Source: Aerococcus mictus (GTDB lineage Bacteria; Bacillota; Bacilli; Lactobacillales; Aerococcaceae). Taken from it: a DNA stretch of 64,000 nucleotides. Below, in pieces: positions 10,353-20,572 of this stretch (within the stretch, counting starts at the first letter, position 1; each line of letters opens with the position of its first letter). The position numbers and the translations under genes were made by a program. The stretch lies in contig NZ_CP132985.1 in the NCBI RefSeq assembly GCF_003286595.3, forward strand, positions 1,674,001 to 1,738,000. Direction: 5' to 3'. The notes under the pieces are model-generated. The model saw only the letters and a list, made by a program, of their open reading frames with translations, did not search any database and had not been told where the DNA came from.

Positions 10353-11189
10353 TTAACGTTTCTTGCTACGGTGACGTACAATTAATTTATTGCTACGTGC
10401 GTTCTTATCACGAGTCTTAATACCACGAGCTGGTTTACCCCATGGGGTCATTTGAACCTTACGTCCGATTGGTGCACGACCTTCACCACCACCGTGTGGG
10501 TGATCGTTAGGGTTCATTACGGAACCACGAACAGTTGGGCGTTTACCTAACCAGCGACTACGTCCAGCTTTACCGCTGTTAATCAATTCGTGTTGTTCAT
10601 TACCAACAGAACCAACAGTAGCCCGGCATGTACCTAAGATAAAACGTACTTCACCAGAGTTTAATTTTACTAGGACATATTTGTCTTCTTTACCTAAAAC
10701 TTGAGCACTGGTACCAGCGGCACGAACTAATTGGCCACCCTTACCAGGTTTGGTTTCGATGTTGTGGATCACAGTACCAACTGGAATATTCTTAAGAGGT
10801 AAAGCATTACCTACTTTGATATCAGCGTCAGCACCAGATTGGATCCGGGTACCTACTTGTAAACCTTTAGGTGCGATGATGTAGGTTTTAACCCCGTCAG
10901 TATAATGGATTAATGCGATGTTAGCGGAACGGTTTGGATCGTATTCGATAGCTTTAACCACGCCTTCAACGTTATCTTTGTTACGTTTGAAGTCGATTAA
11001 ACGGTAAGCTTGTTTGTGTCCACCACCATGGTGACGAACAGTGATACGACCTTGGTTGTTACGTCCAGCTCTTCTGGATTGTTTAGCTAATAAGCTTTTT
11101 TCAGGTGTTTTTTTGGTGATTTCGGAAAAATCGGAACCTGACATATTACGACGTCCGTTAGTTGTCGCTTTATAAACTTTAATCGCCAC
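10353..11189 (-). CDS. rplB: 50S ribosomal protein L2
   Basis: One of the largest and most conserved 50S proteins, needed for subunit association and peptidyl transfer. The 278 residues include the signature [14 protein letters not shown] (about residue 225), whose His is the conserved functional residue. The C-terminus is basic. Confidence 0.99.
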   Translation of the reverse strand: MAIKVYKATTNGRRNMSGSDFSEITKKTPEKSLLAKQSRRAGRNNQGRITVRHHGGGHKQAYRLIDFKRNKDNVEGVVKAIEYDPNRSANIALIHYTDGVKTYIIAPKGLQVGTRIQSGADADIKVGNALPLKNIPVGTVIHNIETKPGKGGQLVRAAGTSAQVLGKEDKYVLVKLNSGEVRFILGTCRATVGSVGNEQHELINSGKAGRSRWLGKRPTVRGSVMNPNDHPHGGGEGRAPIGRKVQMTPWGKPARGIKTRDKNARSNKLIVRHRSKKR

Positions 11190-11200
11190 GTTAATTCCTC

Positions 11201-11503
11201 CTATTCTTCAGAATCTTCATCAGTTGTTGGGAAGATTTCAATTGATTGACCTTCAGCAACTTCGACAATGGCTTTGCGACGTTTGCGGGTATAACCTGCA
11301 TAACGTCCCATACGTTTTAACTTGCCACGTACATTAAGGATGTTTACTTTAACAACTTTTACTTGGAAAAGTTCTTCAACAGCTTGTCTCACTTGAGTTT
11401 TGTTAGCGTCGGTAGCTACTTCAAAAGTGTACTTGTTGTCATCCATAGCTTCCATTGAAGCTTCAGTAATGATTGGGCGTAGAATAATATCTTGAGCACT
11501 CAT
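11201..11503 (-). CDS. rplW: 50S ribosomal protein L23
   Basis: Exit-tunnel rim protein that docks trigger factor and SRP. The 100 residues begin [19 protein letters not shown] and carry [20 protein letters not shown]. Its ATG overlaps the rplD stop as TAATG, indicating coupling. The C-terminus is acidic (TTDEDSEE). Confidence 0.97.
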   Translation of the reverse strand: MSAQDIILRPIITEASMEAMDDNKYTFEVATDANKTQVRQAVEELFQVKVVKVNILNVRGKLKRMGRYAGYTRKRRKAIVEVAEGQSIEIFPTTDEDSEE

Positions 11504-12126
11504 TATGCAAGTACCTCCTCTACGTTAGAAAGAGCTGATTGAGTCATAAGCACTTTCACATGGTTTTCTAAGTCGTAAACGTTCACGTTATCTTCATCAA
11601 CTACGGTAACATTGTTTAAGTTACGTGCAGATAAGTGGGCGTTAGTGTTGTCTTTATCAACTACCACTAAGACTTTTTCATTAACATTTAAGTTTTCGAG
11701 AATGTTTTTGAATTCTTTGGTCTTTGGTGCATCTAAGCTAAGTGCGTCAACAACCACTAAGTTGTCTTGGCTCACCTTACGTGATAATGCAGAACGTAAA
11801 GCTAAGCGACGTACCTTACGAGGTAACTTGTAGCTGTATGAACGTGGGGTAGGACCGAATGCGCGTCCACCACCAACCCATTGAGGAGCTCGGATAGAAC
11901 CTTGACGAGCACGACCGGTTCCTTTTTGACGCCATGGTTTACGTCCACCACCACTAACAGCGGAACGGTTTTTCACTGAGTGGGTTCCTTGGCGACGGGA
12001 AGCGCGTTGCATCAAAATAACATCAAAGATTGCGGTTTCGTTTGGTTCAATAGCGAAGATGTCGTCTTTTACTTCGATTTCGCCGTTTTGTGAACCATCT
12101 TGTTTATATAAGTTGATTTTAGCCAT
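11503..12126 (-). CDS. rplD: 50S ribosomal protein L4
   Basis: Large-subunit protein with a loop reaching into the exit tunnel. In Gammaproteobacteria it also represses the S10 operon. The 207 residues contain the conserved tunnel loop [19 protein letters not shown] (about residues 61-79). Order rplC-rplD-rplW is standard. Confidence 0.98.
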   Translation of the reverse strand: MAKINLYKQDGSQNGEIEVKDDIFAIEPNETAIFDVILMQRASRRQGTHSVKNRSAVSGGGRKPWRQKGTGRARQGSIRAPQWVGGGRAFGPTPRSYSYKLPRKVRRLALRSALSRKVSQDNLVVVDALSLDAPKTKEFKNILENLNVNEKVLVVVDKDNTNAHLSARNLNNVTVVDEDNVNVYDLENHVKVLMTQSALSNVEEVLA

Positions 12127-12148
12127 TATTTTCTTCCTCCTTCCTCAA

Positions 12149-12784
12149 TTATTCAGCTGATTTAGCAGCTGTCTTGATTTCAACAAGTGATTTCTTGGCA
12201 CCTGGAACATTACCTTTCACTAAGATAACATTCTTGTCTGCCATCACTTTAACAATTTCTAAGTTTTGAATGGTTACAGTGTTGCCACCCATTTGTCCTG
12301 GTAAGTTTTTACCTTTGAAGACTTTGGAAGCATCTGAAGCCATACCCATTGATCCAGCAGCACGGTGGTAATGAGAACCGTGAGACATAGGACCACGTTG
12401 TTGACCATGACGTTTGATCGCGCCTTGGAAACCTTTACCTTTAGAGGTTCCAGTTACATCAACGATGTCGCCTTCTTGGAAAATATCCACCTTTACTTCG
12501 CTACCTACTTCGTATTCTCCTAGCTCAACATCTTTGAATTCGCGAATGAAGCGCTTAGGAGTAGTTTCTGCTTTTGCTACATGACCTTGTTCAGGTTTAT
12601 TGGCAAGAACTTCACGTTTGTCGTCGAAACCTAATTGAACAGCTTCGTAACCATCGTTTTCCAAAGTTTTCACTTGTAAAACAACATTAGCTTGAGCTTC
12701 GATAACAGTAACTGGTACTAATTCGCCAGATTCAGTGAAGAACTGAGTCATACCTACTTTTTTACCTAAGATTCCTTTAGTCAT
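12149..12784 (-). CDS. rplC: 50S ribosomal protein L3
   Basis: Assembly-initiating 50S protein whose central loop reaches the peptidyl transferase centre. The 211 residues start [19 protein letters not shown] and contain the loop motif [20 protein letters not shown]. Position after rpsJ is standard. Confidence 0.98.
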   Translation of the reverse strand: MTKGILGKKVGMTQFFTESGELVPVTVIEAQANVVLQVKTLENDGYEAVQLGFDDKREVLANKPEQGHVAKAETTPKRFIREFKDVELGEYEVGSEVKVDIFQEGDIVDVTGTSKGKGFQGAIKRHGQQRGPMSHGSHYHRAAGSMGMASDASKVFKGKNLPGQMGGNTVTIQNLEIVKVMADKNVILVKGNVPGAKKSLVEIKTAAKSAE

Positions 12785-12829
12785 GATTACACCTCCATAA
12801 AATTATTTTTTTAAAATTGGTTAACTAAA

Positions 12830-13138
12830 TTAAAGTTTGATTTCGATGTCCACACCACTTGGTAAGTCGAGTTTCATTAAAGCGTCGACTGTCTTAGGTG
12901 TTGGGTTAACAATATCCACTAGGCGTTTGTGTGTACGCATTTCGAATTGTTCCCGTGAGTCTTTGTACTTGTGAGTTGCACGGATCACGGTGAAGATTGA
13001 GCGTTCAGTTGGTAGTGGGATTGGCCCTGCTACTTGTGCTCCTGTACGTTTAGCGGTTTCTACAATTTTTTGTGCGGATTGGTCTAACGCACGATGTTCA
13101 TAAGCCTTTAAGCGGATACGAATTTTTTGTTTTGCCAT
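12830..13138 (-). CDS. rpsJ: 30S ribosomal protein S10 (NusE)
   Basis: Small-subunit head protein that also acts as NusE in antitermination. The 102 residues begin [20 protein letters not shown] and contain [20 protein letters not shown]. It is the first gene of the S10 operon, with GAGGAGG as ribosome binding site and about 165 nt of leader downstream of a consensus promoter. Confidence 0.98.
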   Translation of the reverse strand: MAKQKIRIRLKAYEHRALDQSAQKIVETAKRTGAQVAGPIPLPTERSIFTVIRATHKYKDSREQFEMRTHKRLVDIVNPTPKTVDALMKLDLPSGVDIEIKL

Positions 13139-13296
13139 TATATTTCCTCCTCGTCATAATTCTACGATTGACTAGCTCCATATGAAAGACCGGCTCCACC
13201 CTCTTGGCAAAGCTCCCGGGTGTGTCGCAACCTCATACTTCAAAGCTTGGGCTGTTTTGAATCCAGGGCATAGTAACCCCTGGAATTTACAGCACT
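13139..13296 (-). promoter_or_regulatory. Untranslated leader of the S10 operon
   Basis: About 155 nt between the promoter and the rpsJ ribosome binding site. It contains a clear hairpin, CCAGGG/CCCTGG with a 9-nt loop (13263-13283), near the predicted 5' end. The middle (13175-13235) is richer in G and C than the flanks. No U-tract terminator is visible. A role in ribosomal-protein feedback is only an inference. Confidence 0.5.
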
Positions 13297-13302
13297 CTTA
13301 CA

Positions 13303-13331
13303 ATTATACAGACATGTTGATGTGATATCAA
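13303..13331 (-). promoter_or_regulatory. S10 operon promoter
   Basis: On the minus strand TTGATA (13326-13331) and TATAAT (13303-13308) are 17 nt apart, a near-consensus sigma-A promoter. Transcription would start near 13296, leaving a leader of about 155 nt before rpsJ. Confidence 0.85.
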
Positions 13332-13474
13332 GGGTTTTCGCTTACTTTTTTTAAAAAATCGCCAAAAATATTCATAAGGTCCCCTTTGTCTCCAAGCCTT
13401 CCCCCGTAGCTATAAGCATGAGTTAAATGGTCTAAGTGCCCACTGTATTGGTTGGGGAGCTTTCACTTAGATAG

Positions 13475-13518
13475 ACAAAAAGAAACCGAGGCTTTCTATC
13501 TAATAAGACTCGGTTTCT
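13475..13518 (-). terminator. Intrinsic terminator after the L,D-transpeptidase gene
   Basis: Minus-strand hairpin with arms AGAAACCGAG (13509-13518) and CTCGGTTTCT (13481-13490), followed by a run of T. It separates the transpeptidase transcript from the S10 operon promoter. A second, T-less hairpin (CTAAGTG/CACTTAG, 13432-13470) follows it, of unknown meaning. The rest of the 13332-13474 gap holds nothing else I can recognise. Confidence 0.85.
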
Positions 13519-13567
13519 CTTCTATTATATATATGTTCATTTTCGATGCTATTGAATGCCCTGATTA

Positions 13568-14983
13568 TTAATGAAGGGATTCTTCATTAAAGATAACAAC
13601 TGGCATGCCCACATAGGATTTAGCAAAGATGGTAGGCATGACATTGATTGAGGTATTGACACAGCCATAGGACCCTGCCATGTTGCGGTAGAGTTGCCCA
13701 CCAAAGGCTGGTTGCCACTTAGCATCATGGATGCCTTCCGCATGGTAGTCAAAGGCCATCCAATAATCCACTGGTTGCTCGTAAGGGATTCCAGTGATTG
13801 GTGAATTGGCTCTTAGGATACTTGGTGACTCCATATTCCAAATTTCATTGGCACCCGGAATCGTTGGTGACTTGTCTTGGCCAGTAATCACATCGGTTTC
13901 CAGACTCAATTGTCCATTTTCATAGAGGAATAGTTTTTGGTTAGGGATATCAACTTCAATATAAGTATCCCCAAAGAAATTATCTACCTTATAGCCTTGG
14001 CCGGCAATACTTGGTTCAAAACTCTTATCCTCACCGGCTAAGACCGCTTGGGCCACTTCTTCTACAGCCCGGTCACGGTCAATATACCAGCCATAAATTC
14101 CAGGGAAAATGGTCACTGTCCCTGACATGGTCGACTTAAACTCATGTGGGTTTAATAAGCCCGACACTTTTTGGTTTAACTCTTGTAAGTAGTCAGAAAT
14201 CTTAGAGCGGTTAACATCTAGAGAAGAATCTGCTTGAACAATCAGCCAGCTTTGAATGGTAGCGGGGTCAATCGGATAGTCTTTATCTTCGATATTAAGG
14301 GCTAGCTTCATCGAAGAAATCTTATTGAATTGCTCCATCTGCTTTTGTATTTCGGGATCATCGGACTTCACTTGAGGCTCTAAGTAAGCATCCTCCAACT
14401 TCACCTGATCTTGACCTTGGTCGATGGCTGTTTGAATCAATTGCCCTAATTTTTCCTTTGAAACTTGGTTTCCATTGCTTTCTTTTTTGATGCTTAATTG
14501 GTTATTGGCCTGGTCCACTACCACTTGGGCATTAGTGGGGGCTTGGCGCTCAGCATTATTAATCGCTAAGTCATTAACCAACCCTTTAAGAGCAGCTTCA
14601 TTATCCTTACTTTCTTCAACTGCTAGGACGCCATGGTCTTGATTAAACCAAGCTAAAGGCCAAGTCCAAGCATTTTGTTGGGCTAAGACCTGTTCTAAGG
14701 AAGAACTGATATTAAATTGAATCCCAAGATCTTGGGGTTTGACTTCCTTAATCACTTGGTCTTTTTCCGTGACCTTAACCCCTAAGTTGGATAACTTGTC
14801 TTTGAGGCGACTTTCTGCCTCTTCCGGGCTTTGGTGGCTAATATCTGTTGCAGCCATCACCGTTTCTGGCAGGAAGTGTCCTTGATAATAGTAGCTCCCT
14901 CCTAAATAGACCAGTGCTAAGACACTGATCACCGTTACCAGAGCAATTAAAAAGCCCTTTTTTCCATTATGCTTACTAGCCAT
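13568..14983 (-). CDS. L,D-transpeptidase (YkuD family), Ldt-fm-like
   Basis: Predicted to form 3-3 peptidoglycan cross-links or remodel the cell wall outside the membrane. The 471 residues have an N-terminal membrane anchor (about residues 10-32), a long middle part resembling the putative peptidoglycan-binding region of Enterococcus faecium Ldt-fm, and a C-terminal YkuD catalytic domain from about residue 345. The catalytic motif is HDAKW...GSYGCVNTS, with Cys and His in place. Architecture and length (about 466-471) match Ldt-fm. It stands alone with its own promoter-like site and terminator between the S10 and str operons. Confidence 0.9.
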   Translation of the reverse strand: MASKHNGKKGFLIALVTVISVLALVYLGGSYYYQGHFLPETVMAATDISHQSPEEAESRLKDKLSNLGVKVTEKDQVIKEVKPQDLGIQFNISSSLEQVLAQQNAWTWPLAWFNQDHGVLAVEESKDNEAALKGLVNDLAINNAERQAPTNAQVVVDQANNQLSIKKESNGNQVSKEKLGQLIQTAIDQGQDQVKLEDAYLEPQVKSDDPEIQKQMEQFNKISSMKLALNIEDKDYPIDPATIQSWLIVQADSSLDVNRSKISDYLQELNQKVSGLLNPHEFKSTMSGTVTIFPGIYGWYIDRDRAVEEVAQAVLAGEDKSFEPSIAGQGYKVDNFFGDTYIEVDIPNQKLFLYENGQLSLETDVITGQDKSPTIPGANEIWNMESPSILRANSPITGIPYEQPVDYWMAFDYHAEGIHDAKWQPAFGGQLYRNMAGSYGCVNTSINVMPTIFAKSYVGMPVVIFNEESLH

Positions 14984-15056
14984 ATCTTTTCCTCCCCGAC
15001 AAGTTGCTTTCGTTTTCCACTAACAATTTGTCTTAATTTAGTAAATAACTATTAAT

Positions 15057-15085
15057 AAAATACCGACAATTACCTGTTTTGTAAA
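15057..15085 (-). promoter_or_regulatory. Possible promoter of the L,D-transpeptidase gene
   Basis: Minus strand TTTACA (15080-15085) and TATTTT (15057-15062) with 17 nt spacing, about 75 nt upstream of the gene. The match is fair and the region is AT-rich, so chance is possible. Confidence 0.45.
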
Positions 15086-15108
15086 CCATTTAGTTCTAAA
15101 ATTATTTT

Positions 15109-15122
15109 TAAAATAAAAAAAG
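15109..15122. repeat. Left 14-bp direct repeat flanking the IS element
   Basis: The 14-mer TAAAATAAAAAAAG occurs here and again at 16507-16520, immediately outside the two ends of the IS30-family element. The right copy is the T-tract of the tuf terminator. It is most simply a target-site duplication. Confidence 0.7.
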
Positions 15123-16506
15123 GTAAGTTGTAAAATGAAGTGCATAAAAAAGGACGACACAAAAACAGTGAGGCTCTATACTTAAAAGCGTCTAAACCCA
15201 AGTAAAGGAGCACTCACTGGCTATGAAACATTCTAACACGAAACCAAGATCATATGCACACCTTTCTGCAGAAAAACGCGGAATCATTCAAGCAATGCAC
15301 CGTGAAGGAAATAAACAGAAAGAGATTGCTAACGCCATCGGCGTTAATCAAAGCACCATATCTCGTGAATTAAAACGTGGAAAAACGCGTCAAATGACCT
15401 ACGATCATCAATATGTTGATGTCTATTTAGCAGAGACTGGCTCGCGTGTTTATAAAGAAAATCGGTTAAATTCAAAGGCCAGAGGCGCTTTGTTCGGAAA
15501 GTCTACTTTCATAAAAGCCTTTGAAGAAGCCTTGCTTACGCCTAAAAAAGATCGTGTTTTCAGTGTTGATACGTTCATTCATAAGTATCGTAGAGAGCAT
15601 CCTTTAGAAATCGTTCCTTGCACCAAAACCATGTATAAATATATCAACCTTGGTTTATTAAGAGTGAAAAATATTGATCTTCCTATGAAAACACGGATTC
15701 GCCCGAGAAAGCAATCAAGTGAGCCACGTGGGATAAATAAAAAGTTATTCGGAAAGAGTATTGATCAACGATGTCCAGACGTTCTTTTTAGAGAGGAATT
15801 TGGCCATTGGGAGCTTGACCTCGTGATAGGAAAAAAGACTAAGGGAGAGCCATGTATTATTACTCTAGTTGAGAGGAAAACGAGAAAACTTCTCACCAAG
15901 AAGACCTGGAGGTGGGATGCAGGCTCTATTGTGAAATCGATTAAAAAGATGATTCTCAAAGAGGGGCAAGCCTGTTTTAAAACCTTAACGACCGATAACG
16001 GTAGTGAATTTTCTAAACTATCTCATCTTGAATATGCTCTGAAGAATTTGGAAGTCTTTTTCGCTCATGCCTATTCTGCTTGGGAAAAAGGCAGTAATGA
16101 GAGACATAATCGCATGTTAAGAGAATACTTGCCCAAAGGGACAAGTTTTAAAAAGCTGACGTACCAGGAATTAGCACACTACACGAATACCATAAACAAT
16201 CGCTTTAGAAAGATCTTAGATTATCAAACTCCCAATGATTGTTATAACATGGAAGTTGCGAAACTTCAGGAAACCCTTAGAGAAGCAGGCTAAAATGCTT
16301 AATAAAGCATAGAGATTCAGGCTGGGCCAGTCAAGGTCCGCTACGCTCTCTACCTTGACAACCCCAGCCTGAACCTCTAAATAATAATCAAGCACTTTAA
16401 GCCTAAGAAAATGGACCAAGAATTATTGACTTTATCAGCTTTTTAGCTATTTTGCATGAAACTGGGATTTTTGAATTTAAATATGCATTTGATATTGCAA
16501 TTTACA
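15123..16506 (+). mobile_element. IS30-family insertion sequence, complete
   Basis: About 1.38 kb, bounded by imperfect terminal inverted repeats: 15123-15145 (GTAAGTTGTAAAATGAAG...) and the complement of 16483-16505 (GTAAATTGCAATATCAAA...), matching at roughly 17-18 of 23 positions. It holds one transposase gene and a 200-nt 3' region with two hairpins: 16297-16310, and a long one at 16316-16373 whose arms TTCAGGCTGGG/CCCAGCCTGAA enclose a second stem. A 14-bp direct repeat flanks it. The element looks intact and possibly active. Confidence 0.85.
15223..16293 (+). CDS. IS30-family transposase
   Basis: DDE recombinase of 356 residues. The N-terminus has a helix-turn-helix (residues about 14-50, ending QSTISRELKRG), as in IS30 transposases. 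The catalytic triad is visible as Asp199 (HWELDLVIG), Asp258 (TTDNGSEF) and Glu293 (SNERHNRMLREYLPKG). The frame is uninterrupted and full length. AAAGGAG lies 12 nt before the ATG, a rather long spacing. It is transcribed against all neighbouring genes. Confidence 0.95.
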   Translation: MKHSNTKPRSYAHLSAEKRGIIQAMHREGNKQKEIANAIGVNQSTISRELKRGKTRQMTYDHQYVDVYLAETGSRVYKENRLNSKARGALFGKSTFIKAFEEALLTPKKDRVFSVDTFIHKYRREHPLEIVPCTKTMYKYINLGLLRVKNIDLPMKTRIRPRKQSSEPRGINKKLFGKSIDQRCPDVLFREEFGHWELDLVIGKKTKGEPCIITLVERKTRKLLTKKTWRWDAGSIVKSIKKMILKEGQACFKTLTTDNGSEFSKLSHLEYALKNLEVFFAHAYSAWEKGSNERHNRMLREYLPKGTSFKKLTYQELAHYTNTINNRFRKILDYQTPNDCYNMEVAKLQETLREAG

Positions 16507-16540
16507 TAAAATAAAAAAAGAGCTCGGATGAGCTCTTTTT
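16507..16540 (-). terminator. tuf terminator, with IS30 inserted at its T-tract
   Basis: Minus-strand hairpin AAGAGCTC/GAGCTCTT (16518-16525 and 16530-16537) followed by seven T and ATTTTA. The T-tract (16507-16520) is the right copy of the 14-bp repeat flanking the IS element, so the terminator is still complete after the insertion. Confidence 0.85.
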
Positions 16541-16558
16541 CTTGGCATGTTCTAAAAA

Positions 16559-17743
16559 TTAAAGAATTTCAGAAACAACACCGGCACCAACAGTGTGTCC
16601 ACCTTCACGGATTGAGAAGTTAGTACCTTCTTCAATAGCGATTGGGTGAATTAATTTAACTTCCATAGTAACGTTGTCACCAGGCATTACCATTGGTGTG
16701 TCTTCTGGCAAGATAACTTCACCGGTAATGTCAGTTGTACGGAAGTAGAATTGTGGACGGTAGTTGTTCATGAATGGGGTGTGACGTCCACCTTCTTCTT
16801 TAGTTAAAACATAAACTTCAGCTTTGAATTCGGTATGTGGAGTAATGGTACCTGGTTCAGCTAAAACTTGACCACGTTCGATGTTTTCACGGGTAATACC
16901 ACGTAATAAGGCACCAACGTTGTCACCTGCTTCAGCGTAGTCAAGTGTTTTACGGAACATTTCAAGACCGGTAACAGTTGTTTTTTCAGGTTTGTCAGCT
17001 AAACCAACGATTTCAACTTCTTTACCAACTTCGATCTTACCACGTTCAACACGACCAGTAGCAACGGTACCACGACCGGTAATTGAGAATACGTCTTCAA
17101 CTGGCATCATGAATGGTTTGTCAGTGTCACGTTCTGGAGTTGGGATGTATTCGTCAACAGCTTCCATTAAGTCTAAGATAGCTTGTTCAGCATCTGCGTC
17201 GCCTTCAAGAGCTTTTAATGCAGAACCTTTAATTACAGGAACGTCATCTCCTGGGAAACCATATTCACTTAATAAGTCACGAACTTCAAGTTCAACTAAT
17301 TCAAGTAATTCTTCGTCGTCAACCATATCACATTTGTTTAAGAATACAACGAAGTAAGGAACCCCAACTTGACGAGCAAGTAAGATGTGTTCACGAGTTT
17401 GAGCCATAGGACCGTCAGTTGCGGCAACAACTAAGATCGCACCGTCCATTTGAGCAGCACCGGTGATCATGTTCTTAACGTAGTCCGCGTGGCCTGGGCA
17501 GTCAACGTGAGCGTAGTGACGGTTAGCTGTTTCGTATTCGATGTGAGAAGTGTTAATAGTAATCCCACGTTCTTGTTCTTCAGGTGCGTTATCGATCGCA
17601 GCGTAGTCTTTAGCTTCACCGAAACCATTCTTAGCTAAAACAGTAGCGATAGCTGCTGATAAAGTGGTTTTACCGTGGTCAACGTGACCTAAAGTACCGA
17701 TATTTACGTGTGGTTTACTACGATCAAAATGTTCTTTTGCCAT
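16559..17743 (-). CDS. tuf: Elongation factor Tu
   Basis: GTPase that delivers aminoacyl-tRNA to the ribosome. The 394 residues contain the G motifs GHVDHGKTT (about 18-26), DCPGHADY (G3) and NKCD (G4), and the effector region [14 protein letters not shown]. Domains 2 and 3 follow, ending [12 protein letters not shown]. It is the last gene of the str operon, 136 nt after fusA, and has its own promoter in that gap, so it can be made in excess over EF-G. Confidence 0.99.
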   Translation of the reverse strand: MAKEHFDRSKPHVNIGTLGHVDHGKTTLSAAIATVLAKNGFGEAKDYAAIDNAPEEQERGITINTSHIEYETANRHYAHVDCPGHADYVKNMITGAAQMDGAILVVAATDGPMAQTREHILLARQVGVPYFVVFLNKCDMVDDEELLELVELEVRDLLSEYGFPGDDVPVIKGSALKALEGDADAEQAILDLMEAVDEYIPTPERDTDKPFMMPVEDVFSITGRGTVATGRVERGKIEVGKEVEIVGLADKPEKTTVTGLEMFRKTLDYAEAGDNVGALLRGITRENIERGQVLAEPGTITPHTEFKAEVYVLTKEEGGRHTPFMNNYRPQFYFRTTDITGEVILPEDTPMVMPGDNVTMEVKLIHPIAIEEGTNFSIREGGHTVGAGVVSEIL

Positions 17744-17809
17744 TGTATAATTTTCCTCCTAAAAGTTAACACTAAATTTCTATCTTATGTATATAGATTC
17801 AGTAGTTTA

Positions 17810-17839
17810 ATTATATGAGATAGGCCTTGATAAAGTCAA
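17810..17839 (-). promoter_or_regulatory. tuf promoter in the fusA-tuf gap
   Basis: Minus strand TTGACT (17834-17839) and a perfect TATAAT (17810-17815) with 18 nt spacing. It would give a leader of about 60 nt before tuf. Confidence 0.7.
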
Positions 17840-17879
17840 GGACTCTACCTCATCTTTCCTTGATTTTTAAGCCTTTAGA

Positions 17880-19973
17880 CTAATCTTCAGAACCTTTACC
17901 ATATTTGGCAATGATTTCTTCACTGACAGATTTTGGAACAGGTTCATAGTGGTCAAAGGTCATGGTAAATGTCCCACGTCCTTGGGTTGCTGAACGTAAG
18001 GTCGTTGCATACCCAAACATTTCAGATAGTGGCACAAATGAGTGTAAGGTTAAAGCGTTACCGCGTGGTTCTTGTCCTTCGATACGTCCACGACGTGCGG
18101 AAACATGTCCCATAACATCGCCTAGGTAGTCTTCAGGAACAACAATGTCAACCTTCATCACAGGTTCAAGGATTACTGCGCCAGCATCTTTAGCTGCATT
18201 ACGTAATGCAAGAGAAGCGGCAACCTTGAAGGCTGCTTCACTGGAGTCGACATCGTGGTAAGAACCATCATATAGCTTAGCCTTCACGTCAACTAATGGG
18301 AAGCCTGCTAGGACACCATTTTCCATAGCGTCTTTCAAACCAGCTTCAACTGAAGGGATGTATTCACGAGGAACAACCCCACCAACGATAGCGTCTTCGA
18401 ATTCGAAACCGGCACCTTCTTCGTTAGGGGTAAATTCGATCCATACGTCCCCGTATTGCCCTTTACCACCAGATTGACGAACAAACTTACCTTGGGCTTG
18501 TGTTTGTTTAGTGAAGGTTTCACGGTAAGACACTTGAGGAGCACCAACAGTTGCTTCAACGTTGAATTCACGTTTCAAACGGTCAACGATAATGTCTAAG
18601 TGCAACTCACCCATACCGGCAATAATGGTTTGACCAGTTTCATGGTCGGTACTTGCACGGAAGGTTGGGTCTTCTTCAGCTAATTTACCCAAAGCAATTT
18701 GCATCTTGTCTTGGTCAGCCTTGGTGTTTGGTTCGATAGCCACTTCGATAACGGGTTCTGGAAATTCCATTCTTTCCAAAATAATTGGGTTCTTGGTATC
18801 ACAGAGAGTGTCACCAGTTGTGGTGTTCTTCAAACCAACCGCAGCAGCGATGTCACCAGAGAAGACTTCTTCAACTTCTGAACGAGAGTTAGCGTGCATC
18901 AATAAGATACGTCCGACACGTTCACGGGTGTCAGAAGTAGCGTTCAGCACGTAAGAACCAGCTTCAAGAGTTCCTGAGTAAACGCGGAAGAAGGTTAAAC
19001 GACCAACATAAGGGTCTGTCATAACCTTGAAGGCTAATGCTGAGAATGGTGAGTCATCGTTTGCACGAACTTCAAAGGTTTCATCTGGGTTGTTTGCGCG
19101 TTCTGCTTCAATTGGAGGAACGTCAGTAGGTGCAGGTAAGTAGTCAATAACTGCATCTAACATTAATTGAACCCCTTTGTTCTTGAAGGCAGATCCACAT
19201 AATACTGGGAAGAATTCCAAGTTCAAGGTTGCTTTACGGATAGCAGCTTTTAATTGTTCTTCAGTGATTTCTTCACCTTCTAGGTAAGCAATCATTAAGT
19301 CTTCGTCAGTATCTGCAACTGCTTCAACAAGGTCAGTACGCCATTTTTCAGCAAGTTCTTGATATTCTTCTGGAATATCTTCTTCATCAATCACTTGACC
19401 CATTTCGTCTTCATAAATTTCAGCTTTCATCTTAACTAAGTCAATGATTCCAGTGAAATTGTCTTCAGCACCAATAGGTAATTGGATTGCGTGAGCATTT
19501 GCTCCTAAGCGGTCTTTGATGGTGTCAACAGCATATAAGAAGTCAGCACCGATCTTGTCCATCTTGTTAGCAAATACGATACGTGGAACATGGTAGGTAT
19601 CAGCTTGACGCCAAACAGTTTCTGTTTGAGGTTCTACCCCGGATTGAGCGTCAAGAACGGTTACGGCACCGTCAAGAACACGTAAGGAACGTTCAACTTC
19701 AACTGTGAAGTCCACGTGCCCTGGGGTGTCGATAATGTTTACTCGATAACCCTTCCATTGTGCAGTTGTTGCTGCAGAAGTAATCGTAATCCCACGTTCT
19801 TGTTCTTGTTCCATCCAGTCCATTTGGGAAGCCCCTTCGTGGGTTTCACCAATTTTGTGGATTTTACCGGTATAGTACAAGATACGTTCAGTCGTGGTTG
19901 TCTTACCGGCATCGATGTGGGCCATAATTCCGATGTTTCTTGTTTTTTCAAGAGGGAATTCTCTTTTAGCCAT
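17880..19973 (-). CDS. fusA: Elongation factor G
   Basis: Translocase GTPase, 697 residues. The G domain begins [20 protein letters not shown] (P-loop at about residues 17-24), followed by DTPGHVD and NKMDK. The C-terminal domains contain [12 protein letters not shown] and [13 protein letters not shown]. Full length. It lies between rpsG and tuf. The several antisense ORFs are shadows. Confidence 0.99.
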   Translation of the reverse strand: MAKREFPLEKTRNIGIMAHIDAGKTTTTERILYYTGKIHKIGETHEGASQMDWMEQEQERGITITSAATTAQWKGYRVNIIDTPGHVDFTVEVERSLRVLDGAVTVLDAQSGVEPQTETVWRQADTYHVPRIVFANKMDKIGADFLYAVDTIKDRLGANAHAIQLPIGAEDNFTGIIDLVKMKAEIYEDEMGQVIDEEDIPEEYQELAEKWRTDLVEAVADTDEDLMIAYLEGEEITEEQLKAAIRKATLNLEFFPVLCGSAFKNKGVQLMLDAVIDYLPAPTDVPPIEAERANNPDETFEVRANDDSPFSALAFKVMTDPYVGRLTFFRVYSGTLEAGSYVLNATSDTRERVGRILLMHANSRSEVEEVFSGDIAAAVGLKNTTTGDTLCDTKNPIILERMEFPEPVIEVAIEPNTKADQDKMQIALGKLAEEDPTFRASTDHETGQTIIAGMGELHLDIIVDRLKREFNVEATVGAPQVSYRETFTKQTQAQGKFVRQSGGKGQYGDVWIEFTPNEEGAGFEFEDAIVGGVVPREYIPSVEAGLKDAMENGVLAGFPLVDVKAKLYDGSYHDVDSSEAAFKVAASLALRNAAKDAGAVILEPVMKVDIVVPEDYLGDVMGHVSARRGRIEGQEPRGNALTLHSFVPLSEMFGYATTLRSATQGRGTFTMTFDHYEPVPKSVSEEIIAKYGKGSED

Positions 19974-20029
19974 CTTTGAATAACTCTCCTTTACTTTAAA
20001 ATAGAATAAAAACTTGTCCTCACTTATAA

Positions 20030-20066
20030 TACCTGCCGTACTAGGAAATTTCCACTAATAAAGCAG
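20030..20066 (-). other. Possible intercistronic hairpin between rpsG and fusA
   Basis: In the 102-nt gap the minus strand can form CCTGC...GCAGG with inner GGAAA/TTTCC pairing. No T-tract follows, so it is not an intrinsic terminator. It may be a processing or regulatory element, or chance. Confidence 0.3.
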
Positions 20067-20075
20067 GAAAAATTA

Positions 20076-20546
20076 TTACCAGCGGAAGTGAGCGAAAGCT
20101 TTGTTGGCTTCAGCCATACGGTGGGTTTCTTCACGTTTTCTAACGGCAGCACCGGTGTTGTTAGCAGCGTCCATGATTTCACGCGCTAAACGAACGTTCA
20201 TGGTTCCTTCACCACGGTTACGAGCTGCTTGAACGAGCCAACGAAGAGCTAAAGTTTGACGGCGTTCTGGGCGAACTTCCATAGGCACTTGGTAGTTAGC
20301 ACCCCCAACACGACGCGCTTTAACTTCTAAAACTGGAGAAATGTTTTCAAGCGCTTCTTGGTAAACTTCCATAGCGTCATTTCCAGTTTCTTCTTTAATA
20401 ATATCAAAAGCATTGTATAAGATGGTTGCTGCTTTACCACGTTTACCGTCAACCATGATTTGGCTGATTAGGCGAGTAACCATTTTTGAATTGTAAATTG
20501 GGTCTGGCAATACATCACGTTTTGCAACATGTCCTTTACGAGGCAT
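20076..20546 (-). CDS. rpsG: 30S ribosomal protein S7
   Basis: Primary assembly protein of the 30S head. It has 156 residues, beginning [20 protein letters not shown], with the motifs [13 protein letters not shown] and [20 protein letters not shown]. It follows rpsL by 26 nt in the str operon. Confidence 0.98.
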   Translation of the reverse strand: MPRKGHVAKRDVLPDPIYNSKMVTRLISQIMVDGKRGKAATILYNAFDIIKEETGNDAMEVYQEALENISPVLEVKARRVGGANYQVPMEVRPERRQTLALRWLVQAARNRGEGTMNVRLAREIMDAANNTGAAVRKREETHRMAEANKAFAHFRW

Positions 20547-20572
20547 CCAATGCCCTCCTTTCTGATTTAATC

